Notes under the pieces: model-generated
What the model was told of the DNA's origin: nothing
The model's input: only the letters and a program-made list of their open reading frames with translations
Database searches by the model: none
Program-made: the position numbers and the translations under genes
DNA from: Bifidobacterium magnum
Lineage (GTDB): Bacteria > Actinomycetota > Actinomycetes > Actinomycetales > Bifidobacteriaceae
Assembly (NCBI RefSeq): GCF_000741255.1
Contig: NZ_JGZB01000006.1
Span: forward strand, 41,581 to 105,580
DNA length: 64,000 nucleotides
Direction of reading: 5' to 3'
Shown: piece by piece, positions 55,951 to 63,842 of the stretch
How the letters are laid out: each line of letters starts with the position of its first letter
How positions within the stretch are numbered: position 1 is the stretch's first letter

Positions 55951-56340
55951 TCACAGATCCGCATCGAAACTGTCGAGGACCTCGTCGATCAATATGCGCT
56001 GGCTTGTGGACTGGCGCTCGTCAAGACGCGGAAAACGCCGTGTGGCGTTCGACGGACTCGACTGGGCGGCACGCGCGATATTGGATTTGCTCACTCCCCT
56101 TGAAGCGGCCTTTTCCGCAAGCCGATCCACCAATGAATCGGCCACCTGGCGCAGCCGTTCCGCGACCCACAACTGGGCCACGTCCGCGCTCATGTCGTAG
56201 TCCTCTTCCAACTCCACGGAAGCTTCCTGCACGGCGGCCCACAGCACCATGAACGGCTTCCTGTAGTAACCGATTTGTTCCTGCCGGGATTCCTGATTCA
56301 ACAGTTCCAGCGCTTTACGATCTTCCGTGTTGCGAGACAT
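55951..56340 (-). CDS. Putative HTH DNA-binding protein, 129 residues
   Basis: A helical, charged protein. A candidate helix-turn-helix occupies about residues 83-108 (GVSKSNIARAAQSSPSNATRRF), reminiscent of small xre- or resolvase-type recognition helices. The first 80 residues form long amphipathic helices (VAQLWVAERLRQVADSLVDRLAEKAASRG). I do not recognise the family. The start ATG at 56340 has a weak GGAGAT element upstream. It is the left neighbour of the Fic patch and, if it is a regulator, could control it. Confidence that it is coding is good; the function is a guess. Confidence 0.65.
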   Translation of the reverse strand: MSRNTEDRKALELLNQESRQEQIGYYRKPFMVLWAAVQEASVELEEDYDMSADVAQLWVAERLRQVADSLVDRLAEKAASRGVSKSNIARAAQSSPSNATRRFPRLDERQSTSQRILIDEVLDSFDADL

Positions 56341-56496
56341 GATCTCCAGCTTAGGCGACGATCCGCTGTTCCCCTACCGGTACGAATTAGAAAATTTTCT
56401 CCCAGAAACTACCATTATTTTCGGCTCCGCTCCGTGAGGGTTTAAGAGAATTTCCTATATAGTTTACATATAAAAGGAATATTTACGCCTACAACG

Positions 56497-56527
56497 GCGA
56501 GCGCCGGCTTGGGTTTTGGCTGGTTTT
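56497..56527 (+). repeat. Repeat copy A flanking the Fic patch (left)
   Basis: GCGAGCGCCGGC followed directly by TTGGGTTTTGGCT and GGTTTTG. It shares 25 bases with copy B (57937) apart from a 3-base insertion, and the GCGAGCGCCG and TTTGGCTGGTTTTG parts with copy C (57996). It lies about 90 bases upstream of the small gene pair. Confidence 0.65.
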
Positions 56528-56615
56528 GATGAATTGGGCTGGGTTTGGCTGGTTGTGTTGGTGTGGCTGATGCCGGGTTGGTTGTTGATTTTGGTTTGTG
56601 TGGAGGGGAATGGGT

Positions 56616-56867
56616 ATGCGCGTGTATGCCAATTATCCGTATCGGGTGAATGTTGAGAGTGTGGCGGATGGGTTTGTTGTGGCGTTTCATGATTGGTTGG
56701 AGCGTGTGTATGAGGATGCGTATGCGATTGCGGATATGAGTGTGTCTTTGTGGGAGGCACCGGATGTGGTGGATGGCGGCAAGGATGTAGCGGATATTGT
56801 CGGGGCGGGGCCTGTTGCGATGGTGGATCATGCGTCTGATTGTTTGCGTGATGGGATGGGCCGGTGA
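56616..56867 (+). CDS. Small protein, faintly HicB-like, upstream of Fic (possibly 5' part of a frameshifted gene)
   Basis: An 83-residue frame starting MRVYANYPYRVNVESVADGF, with a strong GGAGGGG ribosome binding site 7 bases before the ATG. The stretch YPYRVNVESVADGFVVAFHDW followed by a helix resembles the partial RNase H fold of HicB antitoxins, but this is a weak visual match. It ends at TGA 56865-56867 with CLRDGMGR. In the +1 frame, translation continues smoothly as GWAGEDVVRLAVVDGVLEY into the next open frame, so the two may be one gene of about 148 residues broken by a single base. Alternatively they are two overlapping genes. Confidence 0.5.
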   Translation: MRVYANYPYRVNVESVADGFVVAFHDWLERVYEDAYAIADMSVSLWEAPDVVDGGKDVADIVGAGPVAMVDHASDCLRDGMGR

Positions 56868-57060
56868 GGATGTGGTGCGTCTGGCTGTTGTGGACGGCGT
56901 GTTGGAGTATATGAGGCTTGATTGGGAGCAGGCCATGATTGGCGCCATGCAGATGCTGCCCGTGCTGGGTGGTATGGATTACTCTTCTTCGCTGCTGCTT
57001 GCTTTGGTGATGAGCCATACCACCGCGTATCGGCCTCGTACGCATATTGAGGTGGCGTGA
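56851..57060 (+). CDS. Small helical protein immediately upstream of fic (possibly 3' part of the same gene)
   Basis: A 69-residue frame beginning at an ATG that overlaps the end of the previous frame by 17 bases (MGWAGEDVVRLAVVDGVLEY). It is rich in hydrophobic and small residues, with helices around EDVVRLAVVDGVLEYMRLDW and SSSLLLALVMSHTTAY. No separate ribosome binding site is evident. That favours either translational coupling or a frameshift in one longer gene. The stop lies 36 bases before fic, so it probably belongs to the same transcript. No family recognised. Confidence 0.45.
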   Translation: MGWAGEDVVRLAVVDGVLEYMRLDWEQAMIGAMQMLPVLGGMDYSSSLLLALVMSHTTAYRPRTHIEVA

Positions 57061-57096
57061 CGTTGGTGTGTTCGGAATGGCTTGTAGGGAGTTGAC

Positions 57097-57921
57097 ATGG
57101 TTGTGAATGGTAAGGACCGGCGCGAGCGTTTGGATGCGGTTTCGCGGGCTGTCGCGTCCGCTCGTCTTGAGGGGTTGGAGCCGAGCGGCAAGCTTGTTGG
57201 GGATTTTCGCGAGTGGGTTGACGGCGAGGCTTCCATTGAGGCTCTGGTTGAGCATCGGGCGGCATATTGGAAAGCTGGGCGTCCGGCCATGGGGTCGGTT
57301 GGCGGCCCTGACCCTTATGTGGTCGAGGGGACGTGTACGTTGCGCAACCGGTTGGGTGTCGCGGATCCCGCCGAGTTGGCGGTTGCGGAGAATGATGTGG
57401 TTTCGTTGCGCGCCGCCCAGCTGTATGCCAGACTGCCGCGTGCGACCGGTTTGATCGGCCAGCTGCGGAATATTCACCGCCAATTGTTCCGGGACGTGTA
57501 CGATTGGGCCGGCGAGGTCCGCCGGATCGACATTTCAAAAGGCGGCACGATGTTTCATCCTGTCAGAATGTTCCCGACCGCCATAACGTATTGCGAGCAG
57601 AGCTTGCGGGACGACAATCTGCTCCGGGGATTGCCGTATGAACGGTTTGTTTTGAAACTGGCGACGCATTATGACCAGGTGAATTCGTTGCACCTGTTCC
57701 GCGAAGGCAACGGGCGTAGCCAGCGCATCTTTTTCGACGCGATCGCGCATGACGCCGGATACCGGATCGACTGGGGCCAGGCGGGCGTGAGGGAGAACAT
57801 GGAAGCGTCCCGCGCGGCCACACTCACGGGCGATACCAGTCTTCTTGCGGCCATGTTCCGTACCATAGTGCGCCCGTTAAGCGAGCCCGCGGTCGACGAG
57901 CCGGGCCTACCGATCTTGTGA
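57097..57921 (+). CDS. fic: Fic-domain AMP-transferase with built-in inhibitory motif
   Basis: A 274-residue protein. The N-terminal 60 residues are helical and resemble VbhA-type antitoxins, with the inhibitory (S/T)xxxE(G/N) motif as SARLEG at residues 21-26. The Fic core follows, with NIHRQLFRDVYDWAGEVRR before the active site and the intact catalytic motif HLFREGNGRSQR at 199-210 (H-x-F-x-D/E-G-N-G-R-x-x-R). The enzyme is therefore predicted to AMPylate a protein target and to be autoinhibited in cis. It could act as toxin with its own restraint or as a regulator. An AGGGAG ribosome binding site precedes the ATG. Target unknown. Confidence 0.88.
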   Translation: MVVNGKDRRERLDAVSRAVASARLEGLEPSGKLVGDFREWVDGEASIEALVEHRAAYWKAGRPAMGSVGGPDPYVVEGTCTLRNRLGVADPAELAVAENDVVSLRAAQLYARLPRATGLIGQLRNIHRQLFRDVYDWAGEVRRIDISKGGTMFHPVRMFPTAITYCEQSLRDDNLLRGLPYERFVLKLATHYDQVNSLHLFREGNGRSQRIFFDAIAHDAGYRIDWGQAGVRENMEASRAATLTGDTSLLAAMFRTIVRPLSEPAVDEPGLPIL

Positions 57922-57936
57922 TCCCGTTTCCCGGCT

Positions 57937-57964
57937 GCGAGCGCCGGCATTTTGGGTTTTGGCT
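57937..57964 (+). repeat. Repeat copy B, just after fic
   Basis: GCGAGCGCCGGC, then ATT, then TTGGGTTTTGGCT. With the preceding CCGGCT it can form a short CCGGC/GCCGG hairpin followed by T-rich DNA, so it may double as the fic terminator. Confidence 0.65.
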
Positions 57965-57995
57965 CTGCGGATTGGTGCCATGGGGTGTAGTGTCG

Positions 57996-58026
57996 GCGAG
58001 CGCCGTACCGTATTTGGCTGGTTTTG
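57996..58026 (+). repeat. Repeat copy C, beyond fic
   Basis: GCGAGCGCCG followed, after seven diverged bases, by TTTGGCTGGTTTTG, the latter exactly as in copy A. It lies 5 bases before the stop of the minus-strand BLIP-like gene. Confidence 0.6.
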
Positions 58027-58031
58027 GCGGG

Positions 58032-58385
58032 TTAGATGCCGTGGATGCGTTTGCGTGTCAGCTGGTTGTTGGTGAAGGTGCATTCGATGGATACGGTGAC
58101 GGCGCGGTTGTTGTTGGCTTGTCGCCGGTATCGTGGCCACCGGTAGGTTTGTGTGTCGCCGTGTTCGTCGATGAGGGTTCCGGGTTTGCCGATGGTGGTG
58201 CTTACTTGCTGATAGCTGTCCCCTTGGCTGATGGTGTCGAGCAGCTGGTTGGTGTGTTGTACGTGGTGGTGGCGGTAGATGGTGAGGATGATGAGGAAGA
58301 TGATTGATCCGATGGTGACGACGATTAATGCTTGTAGTCCTGGCATTTCGTACCATTTGGGCATGGTATAGCTTGCGTGGTTCAT
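58032..58385 (-). CDS. Membrane-anchored BLIP/SmpA-like small protein
   Basis: A 117-residue protein with one membrane helix at about residues 16-37 (LQALIVVTIGSIIFLIILTIY) and an extracytoplasmic or cytoplasmic domain. That domain, LLDTISQGDSYQQVSTTIG followed by KPGTLIDEHGDTQTYRW, resembles the repeat unit of the SmpA/OmlA and beta-lactamase-inhibitor-protein fold (DUF3862 type). The last strand is AVTVSIECTFTNNQLTRKR. The ATG at 58385 has GGAGA upstream. The open frame extends far beyond it only because the deaminase gene on the other strand is open in this frame. Function unknown; the domain assignment is by eye. Confidence 0.68.
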   Translation of the reverse strand: MNHASYTMPKWYEMPGLQALIVVTIGSIIFLIILTIYRHHHVQHTNQLLDTISQGDSYQQVSTTIGKPGTLIDEHGDTQTYRWPRYRRQANNNRAVTVSIECTFTNNQLTRKRIHGI

Positions 58386-58535
58386 GTTGGTCTCCGTTGC
58401 CTGTTTGATCGATGGTTGTGGTTGCCGTTTATTGTGGCAGGTTTTGTGGTGTGCAGGTGCGGGCGGTTCGGATGGTGTTGCGGCGTGCCGCTTGGGGGTG
58501 CGCGTACAATGCCGTATCAACCTATGTTCCCATGA

Positions 58536-59577
<1,042 letters not shown>

Positions 59578-59600
59578 CGGTCACGTCCGGCGCATACAAG

Positions 59601-59628
59601 AAAACCCGCCGGTTGTCGGCGGGTTTTT
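59601..59628. terminator. Bidirectional terminator between the deaminase remnant and tRNA-Asn
   Basis: A 10-bp stem AAAACCCGCC / GGCGGGTTTT with a GGTTGTC loop, followed by T on the plus strand and preceded by A (T on minus). It ends three bases before the encoded CCA of tRNA-Asn. Confidence 0.9.
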
Positions 59629-59633
59629 GTTGG

Positions 59634-59706
59634 CTCCTGCGGCTGGGTTTGAACCAGCGACATTTCGATTAACAGTCGAACGCTCTGCCAACTGAGCTAC
59701 GCAGGA
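59634..59706 (-). tRNA. tRNA-Asn (GTT)
   Basis: A 73-base cloverleaf on the minus strand: acceptor TCCTGCG/CGCAGGA, anticodon loop CTGTTAA giving GTT, T loop GGTTCAAACCC. CCA is encoded at 59633-59631. Confidence 0.96.
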
Positions 59707-59793
59707 ATATGTCTGCCGCGATCGCTTGCGTTCACGCAACAGAATGTGAATATACGCCGGTATTGCCAATGATGCAAACCGGCGTGTCGCACG

Positions 59794-60837
59794 TTACATG
59801 ACGATGCGGTCCATCGGCATGGCCGAGTCGATCGGGAAATCCGGGTCGGACGGCGCCACTCCCGCTTCCACGAGGTTCACGCCCAACATCGCCACCATTG
59901 CGCCGTTGTCCGTGCACAGCTTGATCTGCGGGATACGCACTTCCACGCCATGCTTGGCGCCTTCCTCGAGCAGTTTGGCGCGCAGCTGCGAATTCGCGGA
60001 GAATCCGCCTCCCACGATCAGCGTCTTGGAACCGTACTGTTCGCAGCCCGTCATGGCCTTCTTGGCGAGCACCGTCGCCACGGAGTCGGCCAGCGACGCG
60101 CACACGTCGTCCACGGGAACGGGACGTCCAGCGGCCTGCTGTTGCTCCACCCAGCGGGCCACAGCCGTTTTGACGCCCGAGAAGCTGAAATCGTAGGGAT
60201 GCTGCTTGCCGGCCTTGCCCTGGGTCAGGCCCATCGGCACCTTGATGGCGTGCGGGTCGCCGTGCTGGGCGTGCCGGTCGATATGCGGGCCGCCCGGATA
60301 CGGGAATCCCAGCAGGCGCGCCACCTTGTCGAAGCATTCGCCCGCGGCATCGTCAAGCGTGGTACCCACCACGTCCACCTTGCGCGCCACATCCTCCACA
60401 TGCAGCAGGGACGTATGGCCACCCGAGACGATCAACGCCAGCGTGTCCTTCGGGAACGGGCCGAACTGCAGTTGCGTGACGGCGATATGGCCGATCACAT
60501 GGTTGATGCCGTACAAAGGCTTGTTCGCCGACCATGCCAGCGCCTTGGCGCCCGAAACGCCCACGGCCAGGCATCCGGCCAGGCCCGGCCCCGCGGACAC
60601 GGCGATCGCGTCCACGTCGTCGATCGTCAGCCCCGCGTCGGCGAGCGCCTGGGAGACGACGGGCACGAAGGCTTGGGCGTGGGCGCGGGAGGCGATTTCG
60701 GGGATGACGCCGCCGTAGCGCGCGTGTTCGTTCATGGAGGAGGCGACCACGTTGGAGCGTAGCGTGCGTCCTTGTACTACCGCGGCGGCGGTTTCGTCGC
60801 AGGTTGATTCGATGCCCAGTACGATTGGTTCACTCAT
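59794..60837 (-). CDS. tsaD: tRNA N6-threonylcarbamoyladenosine synthase TsaD
   Basis: A 347-residue ASKHA-fold enzyme that transfers threonylcarbamoyl to A37 of ANN-decoding tRNAs together with TsaB and TsaE. It begins VLGIESTCDETAAAVVQG. The metal-binding INHVIGHIAVT (H-x3-H) is near residues 115-120. LIVSGGHTSLL, DDAAGECFDKVARLLGFPYPGGP and the C-terminal CTDNGAMVA follow. It is the last gene of a tsaE-tsaB-rimI-tsaD run on the minus strand. The modified tRNAs include the tRNA-Asn next door. Confidence 0.96.
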   Translation of the reverse strand: MSEPIVLGIESTCDETAAAVVQGRTLRSNVVASSMNEHARYGGVIPEIASRAHAQAFVPVVSQALADAGLTIDDVDAIAVSAGPGLAGCLAVGVSGAKALAWSANKPLYGINHVIGHIAVTQLQFGPFPKDTLALIVSGGHTSLLHVEDVARKVDVVGTTLDDAAGECFDKVARLLGFPYPGGPHIDRHAQHGDPHAIKVPMGLTQGKAGKQHPYDFSFSGVKTAVARWVEQQQAAGRPVPVDDVCASLADSVATVLAKKAMTGCEQYGSKTLIVGGGFSANSQLRAKLLEEGAKHGVEVRIPQIKLCTDNGAMVAMLGVNLVEAGVAPSDPDFPIDSAMPMDRIVM

Positions 60838-60902
60838 TTGCGTCTTCTTCTGTCTGTGGTGTTCGTGCGGGTGTCGGCCGTTTCCTTGGGGGTTGCGGCC
60901 GG

Positions 60903-61397
60903 TCAGTTTGCGCTGAATCCTGCGATTCGTGGCGCGAGGTCTTTGCTCATGGTGTATGCGTCAACGCCTTCGGGCTGGTAGTAGCGTTTGCGCAGTCCCA
61001 AGCGTGTGAATCCGAGGGATTCGTAAAGCACGATGGCCGGCGTGTTGTCGACGCGCACTTCGAGGAGCATGCGCCGGGCGCCTTGGGTTTGCGCTTGTGC
61101 GAGGAGGTGTTCGAGCATGCGCCGGGCGATGCCTTGGCGTTGGCGTTCGGGGCGTACGCCGATGGTCATGAGTTCGGCGTCGTCCCCGTCGTACCAGTAG
61201 CCCGCGTATCCGTTGATGTCGTCCGGGCCGGCGGCCTGGGCGGTGGCGGTGTCGAGGATGTAGGTGCGGGCGGGCGCGCCGAGTTCCTGTTCGACCATGC
61301 CCGGGGTCCACGCCCCTTTGCCGAACAGTCGGGTTTCGAGTTGGCTGATGGCGTCGACGGCGGTGTGGTGGTCGACGTTGCTGATGCTGGTGATCAT
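60903..61397 (-). CDS. rimI: Ribosomal-protein-alanine N-acetyltransferase RimI-like
   Basis: A 164-residue GNAT protein; RimI acetylates the N-terminal alanine of S18 and possibly other proteins. The acetyl-CoA motif is VRPERQRQGIARRMLEHL (R-x-x-G-I-A), with DNTPAIVLYESLGFTRLGLRKRYYQPEGVDAYTM as the C-terminal family pattern. The ATG at 61397 overlaps the tsaB stop (ATGA), giving normal length; the longer frame upstream is antisense-like arginine-rich filler from tsaB. It lies between tsaB and tsaD, the standard actinobacterial position. Confidence 0.92.
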   Translation of the reverse strand: MITSISNVDHHTAVDAISQLETRLFGKGAWTPGMVEQELGAPARTYILDTATAQAAGPDDINGYAGYWYDGDDAELMTIGVRPERQRQGIARRMLEHLLAQAQTQGARRMLLEVRVDNTPAIVLYESLGFTRLGLRKRYYQPEGVDAYTMSKDLAPRIAGFSAN

Positions 61398-62221
61398 GCG
61401 GCGTGCGTGTCCGGTTCGGCGGCGAGGACGGGTTTGAGGGGTTTGGGCACGGACACGTCGGGGCGGCGCAAGTAGAGCGGTTCGAGCGCTTGCGGGTTGG
61501 CGTGCGCGTCGGGGTCCTGTTGGGCGCAGCGCGCGAAAATGTCGAGTCCCTCGGCGCCGTAGTCGAGCACGGAGGAGGCGATCACGGTTTCGAGGTTGCG
61601 CAAGCCCTGCCATGCGTCGGCGTATTTGCCGGCGCCGTGGCCGACGACGGTGACGGTGACGCGCTGGCCGGGGTGGCGCGCCTCGAGCTCCGTGACAGCG
61701 TTGTTGACGCGTTGGGCGATGGACTCGGGATAGTCGATGTCCATGGGGATCGGATAGCTGTTCGTGTCGCCCAGGTCGCCCGTCGTGTCGATGAGGGCGA
61801 AGTACAGCTGCTTGCGGCGCGCGTCGTTGACGGCGAGCGCCAGGTGGCGTGTCCCGTCGCCGGCAGGTTCGAGCGCGGCGAGTTCCGGATGCGTGTCGAG
61901 CGTGGTGTCGTGGCGGCGCGCTTCCTGCAGGAGCGCGGCTTGCGGGGTGAGGATGTTTTGGCCGAGCAGTTGCGCGCCTGTAGCGTAGGCGATGGCTTTG
62001 GCGGCCACGATGCCGGCGCGCAGTCCCGTGAACGGCGCGGGGCCCGTGCCCACGACGATCTGTTCGATGTCGTGCGGGGTGATGCCCGCGTCGGCCGCCG
62101 CCTGGCCGATGTTGTGTTGGAGTTGTTCGACGTGGGTGCGCGAGTCGGGTTGGACGATGGGCTGGTGGCCCTGGATGCCGACAGTGGATCCGTATGAGGT
62201 GTCGATGATGAGGGTGTGCAT
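61394..62221 (-). CDS. tsaB: tRNA threonylcarbamoyladenosine biosynthesis protein TsaB
   Basis: A 275-residue ASKHA-fold partner of TsaD, catalytically inactive itself. It opens MHTLIIDTSYGSTVGIQG. The middle block is IVVGTGPAPFTGLRAGIVAAKAIAYA (V-G-x-G-P-x-x-F-T-G-x-R), and the C-terminal part LYLRRPDV is typical. A variable, longer-than-average region with NSYPIPMDIDYPESIAQR lies past residue 150. It is 67 bases after tsaE and overlaps rimI by four bases. Confidence 0.93.
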   Translation of the reverse strand: MHTLIIDTSYGSTVGIQGHQPIVQPDSRTHVEQLQHNIGQAAADAGITPHDIEQIVVGTGPAPFTGLRAGIVAAKAIAYATGAQLLGQNILTPQAALLQEARRHDTTLDTHPELAALEPAGDGTRHLALAVNDARRKQLYFALIDTTGDLGDTNSYPIPMDIDYPESIAQRVNNAVTELEARHPGQRVTVTVVGHGAGKYADAWQGLRNLETVIASSVLDYGAEGLDIFARCAQQDPDAHANPQALEPLYLRRPDVSVPKPLKPVLAAEPDTHAA

Positions 62222-62288
62222 GCTTGCCGGTTTCTGTCTGGTGATGCTGTTTGCTGTTTTTTAATATAGTTCGTGGCGGGGAATGCGG

Positions 62289-62840
62289 TTAGCGGCTCTC
62301 CCGGCCGTTCCAGCGTTCGCCCACGGGGGTGATGGTGACGGTGCGCGGGCCGTCGCTGGTGGGCTGGTCGGTGTCGAGGTCGCCGGGCTCTCCGCGGTCG
62401 ATGCGGATTTCGAGTCGTTCGGGCGCGAGCGCCGCCGCCATTTGTTCTCCCCATTCGATCAGGATCACGGTGCGCTCGCCCGGGTCTTCGAGTTCTTCGT
62501 CGAGGCCCAGGCTTTCGAGTTCGTCGAGCAGGCGGTCGGCGGTGTTTTGTCCGGGCATGTACGCGGTGTCGCCCAGCCGGTACGCGTCGACGTGCACGAG
62601 GTGCGCGGGCGTGCCGTCCGGGAAGGCGCCTTCGAGTTCGCGGGCGATGGTGAAGGTTGGGGACACGACGGGTTCGCGCACTCCCAGCCCTTGGCCGAAT
62701 CCTTGGGCGAATGTGGTTTTGCCCGCGCCCAGCGGGCCGCTGAGCAGGATGACGTCTCCCCCGCGCACGTGGCGTGCGACGGCGGCGCCCAGGGCGCGCA
62801 TGTCGGTGTCGGTGGCGGCGGTTCGTGTGTATGCTTCCAT
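62289..62840 (-). CDS. tsaE: tRNA threonylcarbamoyladenosine biosynthesis protein TsaE
   Basis: A 183-residue P-loop ATPase that powers turnover of the t6A complex. Walker A is GPLGAGKTT at residues 35-43. SPTFTIARELE and LVHVDAYRLG are diagnostic, and ILIEWGEQM holds the conserved Trp-Gly-Glu. The C-terminus has an extra 40 residues rich in Asp, Arg and Gly. The ATG at 62840 follows GGGAGG. The open frame extends upstream to 63311 only as an antisense-like filler opposite holA coding sequence. Confidence 0.93.
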   Translation of the reverse strand: MEAYTRTAATDTDMRALGAAVARHVRGGDVILLSGPLGAGKTTFAQGFGQGLGVREPVVSPTFTIARELEGAFPDGTPAHLVHVDAYRLGDTAYMPGQNTADRLLDELESLGLDEELEDPGERTVILIEWGEQMAAALAPERLEIRIDRGEPGDLDTDQPTSDGPRTVTITPVGERWNGRESR

Positions 62841-62887
62841 GGGTTGCCTCCCTTGTTGCCTCCAATAACTATACGTGTGCGGGGTTG

Positions 62888-63842
62888 TTACCGTCCGCGC
62901 CGCGCGATGAGTTCCACGCACTGTTCGAGCGCGTATTGGCCGTTCGACCCGGTGGTTTTGCATTGTTCGTCGGCCCACGCAAGTTTGCCGATGCAGGCGG
63001 CGACGGCTTGGTCGCTCCATTGGCGCGCCATGGTTTTCGTTTTCGTATACAACCATTGGGGCATGCCGGCCTCTTTGCCGTTCGCCGCGGTCTTCACTTG
63101 CGCGATCGCGCGCATTTTGCTGGCGAACGCGCCGATGAGCGTGATCGGCTCGTCGCCCTGGTCGAGCGCGGCGCGCAATGCGACCACCGCTTGTCCGGCG
63201 CGGCCCGCCAGCGCCATGTCGGCGATGTTCCAGCCTTTGACGTGCGGGCTGGCGTTCAAGTACTGGTTGACGCGTTGGGCGGTGACGGGATTGTCGTCGT
63301 AATCCTGGCACAACTGTTCGGCCAGGCGGTCAAGTTCCCCCAGATTCCCGGCGAGCGTGTCGGCCAGGTGTTGGGCGGCGTCGGGCGTGACGCGCCGGCC
63401 GCGTGTCGCGAACTGTTGGACGGCGTATTCGCGTAGCGCCTGGGGTGTGGTCGGCGCGGCGGGCTCGTGCAGTTGCGCGCCTGCGGTCAACAGTTTGTTG
63501 ACGGCGGCGCGCCGGCGGTTGCCCGCGTCGTGGCTGACGATCAGGTCGGCATCCGTCTCGCCGTGCGCCGTGGTGGCGTAGGCGAGCACGCGGTCGGCCA
63601 GATGGTCGTCGGCGGACGCGAAATTGGCGAGCACGATGATGTTGCGCGCGGAAAACAGGCTGGGCGCGGTGGCCTGGTCGAAGTCGAGCGCGCCGGCATG
63701 CGACGCGTCCAGTTCGATCACGTCGGCGCCGGGGGTGGGCGGCGCGCAGGTCGGCGACCAGCTCGCGCACGGTGCGGCCCACGAGGAAATCGTTGGAGCC
63801 GCGTACGACATGGATGCTGCTGGAAGATGGTGTTGCGCTCAT
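62888..63842 (-). CDS. holA: DNA polymerase III subunit delta, frameshifted as read
   Basis: The clamp-loader delta subunit, which opens the sliding clamp. The ATG at 63842 begins MSATPSSSSIHVVRGSNDFL and runs to LRAAHP. A run of five C on the minus strand (G5 at 63731-63735) then shifts the frame. The next frame continues directly with GADVIELDASHAGALDFDQA and reaches the stop at 62888 (ARGRRVTPDAAQHLADTL, GELDRLAEQL, AFASKMRAIAQVK). Dropping one C gives a normal protein of about 317 residues. Because holA is essential, a sequence error is the most likely explanation. The ATG overlaps the stop of the upstream gene. Confidence 0.85.

Noticed and set aside
56464..57538. Proline/histidine-rich minus-strand frames opposite the Fic genes
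   Set aside because: Low-complexity translation, no ribosome binding site, and fully explained as the reverse of the small gene pair and fic.
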